Positions 17,084-25,109 of a DNA stretch of 64,000 bases are shown here, in pieces. The stretch is from CBDAPX01 sp965198725 (GTDB lineage Bacteria > Pseudomonadota > Alphaproteobacteria > Rhodobacterales > Rhodobacteraceae), in assembly GCA_965198725.1 (NCBI GenBank), contig CBDAPX010000002.1, positions 310,001 through 374,000 of the forward strand, in the 5' to 3' direction. Position 1 is the first letter of the stretch, and every line of letters starts with the position of its first letter. Both the position numbers and the translations under genes were made by a program. The notes below the pieces were generated by a model. That model was not told the DNA's origin. It did not search any database and worked only from the letters and a program-made list of their open reading frames with translations.

Positions 17084-17616
17084 GCCGCTTCCCTTCCCGA
17101 CCTGCCGTGGTTTTCGTGGAAGCCGTGTTCCTTTTCGGCGGTCAGACGCGCGGCGATAGCGTCGTCCAATTCGTCGAACTGCCCCAGATAAAGCATGTGG
17201 CCTTCGACTTTGATCTGGGCCTGCCATTTGCGGCTGTCTTTGGCCCAGCACACGCCAGAGACGCCCGAACGGTTGTTGCTATTCAAACGGCGGTTGCGCA
17301 TGTTGTCGCCTGCCGTGGCCAAGCGAATATTCTTGCGCCGATTATCCAGCCCGTCGCCATTTATGTGATCCACCAGCACACCCTTCGGCGCGTCCAAAAT
17401 CACCCGATGCAACACTTGGACTTTGTTCTGGTGGCGACGGCGGACGTAAAGCGTGTCGTCCCCGCAAGACATGGCGAACCAGCGTCCGCCACCGTCTAAT
17501 ACCAAATCACGGTCGGCGGCGTCGATCTTGGCGAAACGGTTGGCGTATTTTGGCGTCGATACGTCCAGTAGAAGGACGTTGCCGATCTGACGGACAGGGT
17601 TTGTCTTCTGGCCCAT
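17080..17616 (-). CDS. HNH-AP2 homing endonuclease
   Basis: 178 residues from ATG 17616. The HNH core appears as LHRVILDAPKGVLVDHINGD and NRRKNIRLAT, followed by an AP2 DNA-binding domain (SGVSGVCWAKDSRKWQAQ, then YLGQFDELDDAIAARLTAE). The layout matches mobile free-standing homing endonucleases that nick phage genes and spread by gene conversion. It sits directly downstream of the DNA polymerase gene (1 nt gap), a favoured target. Distinct in sequence from the HNH-AP2 part of the helicase fusion but of the same architecture. Confidence 0.88.
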   Translation of the reverse strand: MGQKTNPVRQIGNVLLLDVSTPKYANRFAKIDAADRDLVLDGGGRWFAMSCGDDTLYVRRRHQNKVQVLHRVILDAPKGVLVDHINGDGLDNRRKNIRLATAGDNMRNRRLNSNNRSGVSGVCWAKDSRKWQAQIKVEGHMLYLGQFDELDDAIAARLTAEKEHGFHENHGRSGREAA

Positions 17617-17617
17617 A

Positions 17618-19717
17618 TCAGTCGTCCTTCTTGTAGCGGCTGGCGACGAACCCGGCGGCGGCCAACGGGAAGCCATCGGCCCATTCGGGGCGCGTGGCCA
17701 TGAGTGCGGCCAGACGGTCGGCTGAATAGGCGTCGTCGATTGGGGCCTCGGTCACGGTTTCGTCGTGGACCGTCAGCAAGATTTCAAACCCTGCTTCTTC
17801 GCAAGCGGGCATGTTCTGGGCCAGAATGTCCCGGCTAAGGCTTTGGCAGGCGTTTTCCACCAGCTTGCCGCCGTAGGTGCTTTGACGTTCCCATTGGCGC
17901 GTCAGCCCGTTCAGGCCCATGTGCGTGATCGTACCGTCTGTTGCGATCCGGGGCGCGAAGTAGACAAGGAAGTTGCCCGACGGCAGGCGCATAAGAAGGT
18001 AGCCGTGTCCGGCGTGAGACACTTTCTTGAAGCGCAGATACGGCCCCGCTTGGAAAGTCGATCCGGGGTTCTTCAACGCATTGCGGGCGGCGGCTTCGCA
18101 AGCGTGCCAAAGACGGGCGATTGCGGGGTGGCGGTGCCGCCACGCCAGTTTGACCGTTTCCGACGCAATCCATTCCGTCGAAGGCAATTCGGGATCACGT
18201 TCCCGGCCCCAAATGTTGTAGTTTTCTTCGGCGCTGGCCGCGAATGTCGGCATGTTGGCGCGGATCGTGCCCCAATGGTCCGCCATGTGGACGCCATAAG
18301 CCCGCGCGAATGTCTGGAAAGCCCCGACGCCGCCCTGGTAGCCCAAGGCCAGTTCGGGCACCTTGCCCATGACGTTGCGGTCGGTCTTGCTGATTTCATA
18401 GGGGTCTTGCCCCAAGAGACTGCCCGCCGTGACATTGTACAGGTCCGGGCCTTCGCCCTGGTCGAAAGCTTCGAAGGCTTCCAGCTTCCACGTCTCGCCC
18501 GCTAACCAAGCGTTTGCACGACCTTCGATGTTGGACAGGTCGGCAACGGTTAGTTGTTTGCCTTCGCTGGCGACTAGCACACCGCGCAAGGCTGCCGATC
18601 CGAACAGCATCAAATCGTCGAACAGAAGATCATGGACGCCCGATTTCAGCGCCCGGATATACTGATCCACGGCTTTTTGTGGCGGCAGGCCGCGCGACGG
18701 CAGATTGTGCGGTTGGAACGTGCGTCCAGCCCAGCGGCGGGTCCGCGCTGCACCTGCGAACTGCAACCCGCCCCGAAATCGTCCGTCCGGCGAAATTGCC
18801 GGTTCCAGTGCGGTGTATTTGGCCGTCGAAGTCTTGTTCGACATGATACTGATCTGCATCAATTCGACCGCTTCGTCTGGCAGCCCTTGATCAGGATCGG
18901 CCAACAGGTCTTTGAACGTCTGGGACCGCGTGTTGTCCAATTCCAGATCGAACGTGTCGTTCAGGAACTTCATGAACTGCGCCCGCATGGTTGGACGGGC
19001 GACCACACCGCCGGTCCGCTCGATGAACCGTGCGGCCAGCGCTTGCTTTTCGTCGCCAGCCGCACGGCTTCCTGCCTCAACCAGTTCACGATCCACCATG
19101 AACCCACGGTCGTTGATCCGTTGGTCCAGGTGATACATGCCCAATTCGAAGCCGCGATAATTCCAATCCGGTAAACGCCGGTCGATTTCGCGCATGGCTT
19201 CGATATCGCGCACCGCATAGTCGCAGAACTTTGCCCATTCGTCGGGGTGTGTGCTGCGGTCGTAGCGATCCGCCTTGTGGTTTTTGGGGGCCGGTTTGCA
19301 GAACCGGCGGATCAGGGCCTTGCCGTCTTTCAGCTTGGCTTGGTCCTGAGGCAATCCAAGAATTTGTCCCAACTGGTCCAGCGATCCGGGGAAGCCGTGG
19401 GTCAGCCCTTTTACCATTGTGCAGCGCCAGCGGTCGGGCTGCGCTGCGATATCGCCGACCAGATGCCCCAGACAGTTGCCCAGGATTTGGCGGTCGAACA
19501 TCGCGTTGTGGGCCGTGATCTGGATCGATCCGTCCAGAAGCGCATCGAACAGTTCTTCGGGCCGTTCGGCGTCTTCGTCTGTCAAATCCCAACACCGAAC
19601 CGAGCCGTTGTCGAACGCATAGGTGATCAACAGGATTTCCGCCGTCCGGGCGTATTCATACGTCCCGGCGGAAATGTCCTTTTCGGCGTTGTAGGTTTCG
19701 GTGTCGAGATAGAGCAT
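17618..19717 (-). CDS. Family A DNA polymerase with 3'-5' exonuclease
   Basis: 699 residues. Exonuclease motifs are YLDTETYN (Exo I), TAHNAMFDRQIL (Exo II) and CDYAVRDIEAM (Exo III). Polymerase motif A is VADLSNIEGRANAWL, the O-helix (motif B) is DRNVMGKVPELALGYQG, and motif C is LTVHDETVTE. No 5'-nuclease domain is present, as in many phage replicative polymerases. It should replicate the phage genome together with the primase-helicase and DUF2815 ssDNA-binding protein. All catalytic acids seem intact. Located mid-operon, leftward. Confidence 0.94.
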   Translation of the reverse strand: MLYLDTETYNAEKDISAGTYEYARTAEILLITYAFDNGSVRCWDLTDEDAERPEELFDALLDGSIQITAHNAMFDRQILGNCLGHLVGDIAAQPDRWRCTMVKGLTHGFPGSLDQLGQILGLPQDQAKLKDGKALIRRFCKPAPKNHKADRYDRSTHPDEWAKFCDYAVRDIEAMREIDRRLPDWNYRGFELGMYHLDQRINDRGFMVDRELVEAGSRAAGDEKQALAARFIERTGGVVARPTMRAQFMKFLNDTFDLELDNTRSQTFKDLLADPDQGLPDEAVELMQISIMSNKTSTAKYTALEPAISPDGRFRGGLQFAGAARTRRWAGRTFQPHNLPSRGLPPQKAVDQYIRALKSGVHDLLFDDLMLFGSAALRGVLVASEGKQLTVADLSNIEGRANAWLAGETWKLEAFEAFDQGEGPDLYNVTAGSLLGQDPYEISKTDRNVMGKVPELALGYQGGVGAFQTFARAYGVHMADHWGTIRANMPTFAASAEENYNIWGRERDPELPSTEWIASETVKLAWRHRHPAIARLWHACEAAARNALKNPGSTFQAGPYLRFKKVSHAGHGYLLMRLPSGNFLVYFAPRIATDGTITHMGLNGLTRQWERQSTYGGKLVENACQSLSRDILAQNMPACEEAGFEILLTVHDETVTEAPIDDAYSADRLAALMATRPEWADGFPLAAAGFVASRYKKDD

Positions 19718-19720
19718 GGA

Positions 19721-20145
19721 TCACTTGTTCCAGGGTTTGAACGCTTTCAGGTCTTCGATTGCGGGCCATGAGCCGGTGAAGGTCAGACAGCGGTCGTCAA
19801 TCGAAACCATCGCCGGGGGTTTTTCGGTCGGCCACGAAACTTGGCGCGTAATTTCCGTGGCTGCGTCCGCCATTGCGTGCACGTCCAACGGGCCTTGATC
19901 GCCCATTTCTTCATGAACGAAGTGCGTAACCATGTGTTCACGAAGCCAATCTTGCATGGCGTCGATACCGCCGGATTGGTTGGACCGGCTCGAAAAAATC
20001 TGAACGTCAAAGTCTTCGACGGCTTTCTTTATGAATACCATACGCCGGGTACGGACGGGTCGGGGATCACGTCAGCCCCTTTCCACCCACTGTCGTAGGC
20101 GTGGATAACACCGTCAAAATCTAAACAGAGTATCGGTTTGCGCAT
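19721..20145 (-). pseudogene. HAD-like phosphatase gene, split by a 1-nt frameshift
   Basis: ATG at 20145 gives MRKPILCLDFDGVIHAYDSG, the DxDG motif I of a HAD hydrolase, and runs to PDPSVPGVWYS then a stop at 20029-20031. In the -1 frame the remainder (VFIKKAVEDFDVQIFSSRSN onward, with the motif II Ser) continues to 19721. Joining the frames at Val-Met near 20041 gives a continuous domain of about 140 residues of the kind found in many phages. The simplest explanation is loss of one base between GTA and ATG. An overlapping start at 20041 exists but would lack the catalytic Asp. Confidence 0.75.
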
Positions 20146-20203
20146 GGTCTGTTCCTTTTGGCTTCCGTCGCTACCCCGCCACGCGGCGGGGCAGGAAAAG
20201 AGA

Positions 20204-20488
20204 TCAAAGGCTGGATAACCGTTCGCCGTGCTGCATCGCGTGGTCCAGAACCCCGTCAAGGGCTGACAGCGACCGCCGCAGTTCTTCCAACTGCCCCATG
20301 GGCTGGTCTTCAATCCCGCGATCAAGAACGTTCTGGGGCACCGGCCCAAGAACGCGATCCGCGCAATCCCCGATCAAGATCGCGATACGTTCCGCCTTCG
20401 CGCGAAGTTCGTGTGTCATTCCGATAATTTCGGTCAGTGGACTTTGACGGCCAACACCGACTGCGGCTTGTGCATCAACAACGTGCAT
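20204..20488 (-). CDS. Hypothetical helical phage protein
   Basis: 94 residues, mostly predicted helix in the C-terminal half (ELRAKAERIAILIGDCADRV and following). ATG at 20488 is preceded by GGAAA at a good spacing. No family recognised. Lies between the ssDNA-binding protein and HAD genes in the leftward operon. Confidence 0.6.
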   Translation of the reverse strand: MHVVDAQAAVGVGRQSPLTEIIGMTHELRAKAERIAILIGDCADRVLGPVPQNVLDRGIEDQPMGQLEELRRSLSALDGVLDHAMQHGERLSSL

Positions 20489-20520
20489 TTAGTTTCCTTT
20501 CAGGTTCGGGGGTGTGAGGT

Positions 20521-20546
20521 CCGCCGCCCGCTTAGGTGGGCGGCGG
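20521..20546. other. Strong GC hairpin between early genes
   Basis: CCGCCGCCC and GGGCGGCGG are perfect 9-bp arms around an 8-nt loop, in the 76-bp gap downstream of the ssDNA-binding protein gene. No T-run follows on the minus strand, so it is not a standard terminator; mRNA-end protection or attenuation is possible. Confidence 0.55.
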
Positions 20547-20564
20547 GTTCCGTGAGTGTGGGGC

Positions 20565-21116
20565 TTATGCCGCCAGGAAGTCGTCGCCGTCGTCCACGGC
20601 ACCAAAGCCGGACATGGCTTCTTCTTCGCTGACGTAGGAACCGTCCAACGGATCGCCGTCACTGTGGAACTGAACGCCAATCAGTTCGCAGTTGATCCGC
20701 TTGCCGTATTTGTTGTCCTGCTTCCACAAACGGACTTTGACGTTCACATGACAGCCTGCGTAGATCGGGCTATCGCGTTCGTCTTCGACTTTGGTCTTGC
20801 CGTCACCGCGCAGAACCAACGGGCGGTCCCGATTGTTTGCCGACAACACCATATAGCCGTCGTATTCCGGGCGGCCTTTGTCTTCGCCGTCACGCAGGCA
20901 AAGCTTGTCGCTGGGCAGCTTGCGACCTTTGAAGTGCAGTTTGCACAACGCATCAATCGCGTTTTCGATCTGGCCGATTGCCTTGGCGTGTTTCTTCGGG
21001 TCCAGCATAAGCACGGCACCGCACTTACCTTCTTCGCCGTTGATCACCGGCGGCTTGAAAAGATGAGGAAACGAAACCCGTGCCCCGCTAATCATGATGA
21101 AGTCTTTGTCTTGCAT
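20565..21116 (-). CDS. DUF2815 single-stranded-DNA-binding protein
   Basis: 183 residues. The N-terminal ISGARVSFPHLFKPPVING, the central PIYAGCHVNVKVRLWKQDN and the acidic C-terminal tail (EEEAMSGFGAVDDGDDFLAA) are typical of DUF2815/Enc34-type OB-fold ssDNA-binding proteins, which replace host SSB or serve T7 gp2.5-like roles in phage replication. The acidic tail probably recruits partners such as the polymerase. Placement next to a DUF2800 nuclease and PolA is the usual phage context. Confidence 0.88.
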   Translation of the reverse strand: MQDKDFIMISGARVSFPHLFKPPVINGEEGKCGAVLMLDPKKHAKAIGQIENAIDALCKLHFKGRKLPSDKLCLRDGEDKGRPEYDGYMVLSANNRDRPLVLRGDGKTKVEDERDSPIYAGCHVNVKVRLWKQDNKYGKRINCELIGVQFHSDGDPLDGSYVSEEEAMSGFGAVDDGDDFLAA

Positions 21117-21142
21117 TGGTTTTCGTCCTTTCGGTTCTTGGG

Positions 21143-22294
21143 TTATGCGACTTCGGAGAAGCCTTCGGTGGGGTCGATTTCCAGCGCGGGGCGCTTGTCG
21201 GAAACCGGGGCAATCGCAGGCTTGCCGTCGGGTTTGACGATCAGGTCAGCGATATTGGTTTTGGCCTTGCCAAGTTTCTTCTCGGCTTGGGCCGGGCTGA
21301 TCAGTTTTTTGGTGAAAATGTCAGCCACTTTCAGCTTTTTACGCAGGGCTGCTTCGGCGTCCGCCTCGTCGGCCCACTTACGCAGCGACCGGCCTTGGAC
21401 CAGCTTGTAACCTGGCACCGCTTCGCCCCGTTCAAGTTGGGACAGCGCGTAGGCTTCGACGGCTTTGATCCAGTCGGCCAAGGTGTCCAGATTAGGCAAG
21501 AGCGACGCGATTTCGTCGTTGTCCAGTTTGTTCGGGTCTTTGGGGTCGATGGGATCGCCGACGACCGAAAACCCTTCGCTGGCCACGGCCAGATTGTGTT
21601 CGGCCAAAGCACGGCACACGGGCTTCGCAGCGCACCAGCGGCATTGCTTTTCGCCGGGATTGAACGGGGCGTCGTCGGACAGCGCCAATTCTGCCGCCGG
21701 TTTCAGATCGTCGTCGCCCCATGCCAACAAGTCGTCACGGCTGATTTCCCATTCGCTGACGCTATCCAAGCGCGGCTGGTGCACCACCAGACAAACCGTC
21801 TGGATATCGAACAGGAAGTCGTATTCGTTCAGCGCCCCCAGGGCGTAACACATGGCCTGCGGGTTGCGCTCGGCGTTCACGGGAACGCCCTTGCCGTATT
21901 TCAAGTCAACGACGTGCAGTGTGCCTTCGTGGAAAACCACGGCGTCGGCGGTCCCGAACCCTTCCGGCACCCAACGGGTCAGATCGACACGTTGTTCAAC
22001 CAACAGCTTGCCGCCCAACCCCCGCACATAGTCCAGGTATTCTTGGACGTATTCGGCCATTTCCTGATCGACGTGGATCAGATCGTCGTTGAAGCGGGTG
22101 CCCAGATAGGCGTCGGCGTTCTGATCGTTCGCAAGCGCCATTTCGGCCAGCGCGTGTGCGGTGTTGCCTTCGATGATATGCGGGCTGTCGGATTTGCCTT
22201 CCGGCATTTCGGCTTCCATTGCGACCGAAGCGGCGCAGACCGTCCAACGGTGGGCACCAGAAGGCCCAAGTTTGGCGTGTGCAAGTGCTGGCAT
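21143..22294 (-). CDS. DUF2800 PD-(D/E)XK nuclease
   Basis: 383 residues from ATG 22294. Core motifs of a Cas4/RecB-like nuclease: HIIEGNTAHALAE, the acidic GTADAVVF, HVVDLKYGKG (D-x-K) and a downstream cysteine cluster GEKQCRWCAAKPVC that may bind a metal or Fe-S centre. DUF2800 proteins accompany DUF2815 and PolA in many siphophages and are thought to process DNA ends in recombination-dependent replication. The 4-bp overlap with the preceding gene supports the start. Confidence 0.86.
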   Translation of the reverse strand: MPALAHAKLGPSGAHRWTVCAASVAMEAEMPEGKSDSPHIIEGNTAHALAEMALANDQNADAYLGTRFNDDLIHVDQEMAEYVQEYLDYVRGLGGKLLVEQRVDLTRWVPEGFGTADAVVFHEGTLHVVDLKYGKGVPVNAERNPQAMCYALGALNEYDFLFDIQTVCLVVHQPRLDSVSEWEISRDDLLAWGDDDLKPAAELALSDDAPFNPGEKQCRWCAAKPVCRALAEHNLAVASEGFSVVGDPIDPKDPNKLDNDEIASLLPNLDTLADWIKAVEAYALSQLERGEAVPGYKLVQGRSLRKWADEADAEAALRKKLKVADIFTKKLISPAQAEKKLGKAKTNIADLIVKPDGKPAIAPVSDKRPALEIDPTEGFSEVA

Positions 22295-22548
22295 TATGCG
22301 GCCCCTCCAAGGCTGGCGACTTCTGGTTCGCGGACGTTGAAGTCCTGCGACCGATCGTCGTCTGAACAAATTCGAATGTTGGTGATCACTGCACCGCCAA
22401 TGTCGTGTTGCCGGTACAGGGCGGCCCGGGCTGCTTCCGACCAGTGCGATTGCGGGGTGTTGCCGCGAAGAAGGACTTCCCGGCAATCTGTCCCGCCTGC
22501 GCTGGTGCGGAAGCTGACAACGCAGCGCATGAGGCGTTCGACGCTCAC
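22291..22548 (-). CDS. Hypothetical phage protein
   Basis: About 84 residues from a GTG at 22548 that overlaps the preceding stop as GTGA; stop at 22294-22296. Contains no motif I recognise (CVVSFRTSAGGTDCREVLL; FNVREPEVASLGGAA). Coupling on both sides argues for translation. Confidence 0.6.
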
Positions 22549-22952
22549 GCTGCGGCCTTTTCTTCGACCACGCAGGCCGCGATCACGTCGCCGAACTTGG
22601 CTTCGGGGATTTCGCCGACAATCGGCTTGGCACCCTTGGGCAAGAACTGGGACATAAGTTCGACCGTGGCGTCTTTGCCGTGGGCGTCGCGGTAGTTCAT
22701 AAGCGCGTCGCGCACGTCTTCGACCGTGGCCGGGGCTGCGTCTTCTTCGGCGTCTTGGACCTGTTCGGCAGGCGCTTCGTCGGGCTGTTCGTCGGCGGTG
22801 TTGTCCACGGCGACAGCGACGGACGGTGCAGGCGGCAGGCCACCTTCGCGGATCGCAGATAGGATATCCGCAAGAAGGTCGTTCGCCTTGTCCTGCTTAC
22901 CTTCCAAGCTGGCGACACGTTCGTTCAGTTGTTCAATCTGTTGTTCAAGCAT
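22545..22952 (-). CDS. Hypothetical phage protein with coiled coil and acidic linker
   Basis: 135 residues: an N-terminal leucine-rich coiled coil (MLEQQIEQLNERVASLEGKQ), an Ala/Glu/Asp-rich linker in the middle, and a conserved-looking C-terminal domain (VRDALMNYRDAHGKDATVEL, then GEIPEAKFGDVIAACVVEE). The layout suggests an oligomeric adaptor for the nuclease or recombination genes that follow. No name can be given. Confidence 0.68.
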   Translation of the reverse strand: MLEQQIEQLNERVASLEGKQDKANDLLADILSAIREGGLPPAPSVAVAVDNTADEQPDEAPAEQVQDAEEDAAPATVEDVRDALMNYRDAHGKDATVELMSQFLPKGAKPIVGEIPEAKFGDVIAACVVEEKAAA

Positions 22953-22964
22953 TTCGGGTTCCTC

Positions 22965-23189
22965 TTAGGTGATTTCACCGGCTTCGATGGCGTCGGCGAT
23001 TTTGCGAAGGTTGAAGACAACCAGTTCGGCGTCGGCTTCGTCCCCCAGTTCGCCCGCTTCGATCAGATCGTCGGCGGCGACGTGGGAAAGCGCGTTGGTC
23101 AAAACGAACAGAAATTATTCTTCGTTTTCGGCCAGACGGTCGGCCATTTGGCCGCGCAAAACATCGGTTTGGAAATAGTAATCACTCAC
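22965..23189 (-). pseudogene. Small early phage gene interrupted by an in-frame TAA
   Basis: A GTG at 23189 overlaps the upstream stop (GTGA). The frame reads VSDYYFQTDVLRGQMADRLA then ENEE, meets TAA at 23115-23117 (codon 25), and continues in the same frame as FLFVLTNALSHVAADDLIEA to a natural stop at 22965. The two halves make one coherent helical 74-residue protein. The change GAA to TAA would explain it. Unless the stop is read through, only a 24-residue peptide is made. Confidence 0.68.
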
Positions 23190-23371
23190 GCCGCTGCCCT
23201 CCGAAGTTCGGACAGTTCACGGTCGATCTGATCCAGTTGGGCACGATAACGCGGGCCAGACGTCCAGGGCGAATTCTGATAAGCGAAGTCCACCGAACGG
23301 CGGTGCGCCTCAAGATTTGCAATTTTCTGGGAAAGGTCTTCGGGTTTTGTGCTTTCGGTTTGCATGTTCAC
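23186..23371 (-). CDS. First gene of leftward early operon, small coiled-coil protein
   Basis: 61 residues, hydrophilic with two helical stretches (PEDLSQKIANLEAHRRSVDF and YRAQLDQIDRELSELRRAAA). First gene after the leftward early promoter, whose -10 box lies about 100 bp upstream. No function recognised. A second in-frame ATG two codons later is an alternative start. Confidence 0.65.
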   Translation of the reverse strand: MNMQTESTKPEDLSQKIANLEAHRRSVDFAYQNSPWTSGPRYRAQLDQIDRELSELRRAAA

Positions 23372-23472
23372 GTTCCATCGGTTTCCGGTTTTGGAAAAGT
23401 CGCGATCTGCGGGCCTGTTGGAGCGGTGTCCGGGTCGGCACTATGCGTCTTCGGTGACTTTCGATGGGATTA

Positions 23473-23501
23473 AGTATGTACGCTTCTAGCGCCCATGTCA
23501 A
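23473..23501 (-). promoter_or_regulatory. Leftward early promoter
   Basis: On the minus strand TTGACA (23496-23501) is separated by 17 bp from CATACT (23473-23478), close to the sigma-70 consensus. It points at the replication/integration operon that starts at 23371. The spacer contains ATGGGCGCT, repeated in the adjacent terminator hairpin, which may be an operator half-site or chance. Confidence 0.72.
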
Positions 23502-23523
23502 TATAAATGCGCACAGAAAACAA

Positions 23524-23548
23524 AAATGGGCGCTCAAAGCGCCCATTT
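23524..23548 (-). terminator. Rho-independent terminator of the repressor gene
   Basis: Perfect 11-bp arms AAATGGGCGCT / AGCGCCCATTT with a 3-nt loop, followed on the minus strand by a T-rich stretch (TTTTTGTTTT). Lies 31 bp after the CI-like repressor stop and would insulate repressor transcription from the leftward early operon. Confidence 0.88.
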
Positions 23549-23578
23549 GGTTGATTCGAAACGATTATTTATTTGGGG

Positions 23579-24301
23579 TCAGGCTTTCCGCCCATACCAA
23601 AGAACCTTCCCGACTGGTTCTATGTCCGCAACGGCGGCGGTCATTGGCGGGTACAGGTCTTTGTTGTCTGATATGATCGTGATGTGCCCTTTCTTCGGCG
23701 ACCGACCTACACGCTTCACATGCAGGGCGTCGTCGAAGCGGATCACAAACAAACCGTCGTAGCTTAGGTTCGTCTTGCTCATGTCCAGCAAAACAATGTC
23801 GTTATCCAACAGCGTGGGTTCCATAGACTCCCCCTTCACGCTGATAATCGATAGGTTTTTGGGGCTGCTTGACGTGAGTACCTTTAGATAGCTGGGCGGG
23901 AACGCAAGACTATATTCTTGATATTCTTCCGAAACTAACGCCCCAGGGCCTGCGCTAGCCTGCACGGCGTAGACGGGCACCAGGTCGCGATCAGACGGTG
24001 GGGCGTCTTCATTGTCAACACGGACCAGGTTCGGTTCCAGATCGCTTTCCAGGCTAGATTGACGCTCAGACACCCCTGCCAACCGCAGTGCATCATGGGC
24101 GAACTTGGGGTGATCTACCTTTTCAGAAATGGACTTCGCCAAATCCATAGGCAAATAGCCCCCCTTAAACAGATCGGGGTCTTCGTAATGGCGGTAGGTA
24201 TTGGGCGAAACACCCAACCTACGCGCTACCTCTCTCATGCTAAGGCCGGACGCTTCGCGGGCCTCTCGCAACATAATTGCTATCGGTGTCATTGTTCCCA
24301 T
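23579..24301 (-). CDS. CI-like repressor with S24 peptidase domain
   Basis: About 240 residues. N-terminal helix-turn-helix (LREAREASGLSMREVARRLG then SPNTYRHYE) and C-terminal LexA/CI-type S24 domain with the catalytic Ser in VKGESMEPTL and Lys in LHVKRVGRS; the cleavage site probably lies in the linker near VQASAGPGALV (Ala-Gly-like region). It should hold the lytic promoters off and self-cleave upon RecA activation. Two starts are possible, ATG 24301 and ATG 24292; neither has a good ribosome site, as often seen for CI genes on short-leader transcripts. Divergent from a Cro-like gene. Confidence 0.9.
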   Translation of the reverse strand: MGTMTPIAIMLREAREASGLSMREVARRLGVSPNTYRHYEDPDLFKGGYLPMDLAKSISEKVDHPKFAHDALRLAGVSERQSSLESDLEPNLVRVDNEDAPPSDRDLVPVYAVQASAGPGALVSEEYQEYSLAFPPSYLKVLTSSSPKNLSIISVKGESMEPTLLDNDIVLLDMSKTNLSYDGLFVIRFDDALHVKRVGRSPKKGHITIISDNKDLYPPMTAAVADIEPVGKVLWYGRKA

Positions 24302-24385
24302 GCGATCACATTGCCGCAAATCACGAACAAAATCTGGTCGTAAATAACAATTGATGTTACGATCGTGATTTGCGATCAATGCCGC
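24302..24385. promoter_or_regulatory. Operator region between repressor and Cro-like gene
   Basis: Contains an 11-bp perfect inverted repeat, GCAAATCACGA at 24316-24326 and TCGTGATTTGC at 24363-24373, each within a longer similar element (both read TCGTGATTTGCG then a CAATG-containing tail when oriented alike). The right element also has GATCG/CGATC arms at 24361-24377. The arrangement suggests two CI/Cro operators flanking the divergent promoters. No convincing -35/-10 pair stands out. Confidence 0.6.
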
Positions 24386-24661
24386 ATGTCCTATGTAGAT
24401 CACATCGTCGAAGTCTTCGGCGGCGTCCGCGCACTGGCACGGGCCGTCGAAAAACCCCCAAGCAACGTGTCGGGTTGGAAACAGCGCGGCACGATACCTG
24501 ACAGTCAAAAACTGTTGGTGCATTCGGCTGCGCAGCGATTGGGCGTCCCACTTACAGCTCTAGACCTCCTTCCGTATGAGTTGCGGCAGTGTCCCTTGTG
24601 TGAGTGCCAGAATACGGCTGCGCAGACCGTCGGCCAAGGAAACGGGGTTTCACATGGCTGA
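24386..24661 (+). CDS. Cro-like regulator (carph-isopro type HTH)
   Basis: About 91 residues starting at ATG 24386. The segment VDHIVEVFGGVRALARAVEK then PPSNVSGWKQRGTIPDSQKL is a Cro/YdaS-like helix-turn-helix in which a phage or host regulator binds operators as a dimer. Placed divergently from the CI-like gene exactly where Cro is expected. C-terminus carries CPLCEC, a possible metal-binding pair. Overlaps the next gene by 8 bp. Confidence 0.8.
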   Translation: MSYVDHIVEVFGGVRALARAVEKPPSNVSGWKQRGTIPDSQKLLVHSAAQRLGVPLTALDLLPYELRQCPLCECQNTAAQTVGQGNGVSHG

Positions 24662-25109
24662 CTATCGCAAGATCGTAACCGCAAACATGCGGGCCTTGAT
24701 TGATTGGTTCGGCTGTTACGACGCCGTGGCAGAGACGATCAACGCGCGTTGGGGCGGCGGGGCCAGCAAGGGCACCGTCAGCAAGAAGGCATCCGGTCAG
24801 TTGGACTTCACTGTGGCCGACGTGATCGCACTGGAAGACGCCGCGCAACGCTACCCAATCACCCGCCTTCTGGCCCGCAGGTTGGACAGTCGGGATCGCA
24901 CCGGCGTGGACTGTCTGATCACACAGACGGGTGTGATTGCCAAGGAAAGCGGCGAAGCGATTTCCGCAATCCTGTCCGCCGAACAATCATCCGACGCAAA
25001 CGAAACCGCCCAGGCGATTGCCGAAATCGACGAAGCGGTCGAAGCATTGAAGACAGCGCGTGCCCGCTTGGAAGGCCCCCGGCCCGAACCGGGGGTGTCG
25101 AATGAGTGA
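24654..25109 (+). CDS. Putative early regulator (CII-position protein)
   Basis: 151 residues from ATG 24654. The N-terminal half (YRKIVTANMRALIDWFGCYD, then SKGTVSKKASGQLDFTVADV) resembles a DNA-binding helical domain with an HTH-like turn, and the C-terminus (AQAIAEIDEAVEALKTARAR) is a helix fit for oligomerisation. By position after cro it could play a CII-like or replication-regulatory part, but homology to CII is not evident. Confidence 0.6.
   Translation: MADYRKIVTANMRALIDWFGCYDAVAETINARWGGGASKGTVSKKASGQLDFTVADVIALEDAAQRYPITRLLARRLDSRDRTGVDCLITQTGVIAKESGEAISAILSAEQSSDANETAQAIAEIDEAVEALKTARARLEGPRPEPGVSNE

Noticed and set aside
23310..23546. 78-residue minus-strand frame across the early promoter
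   Set aside because: It spans the promoter and terminator hairpin and has no ribosome site; the region is regulatory.
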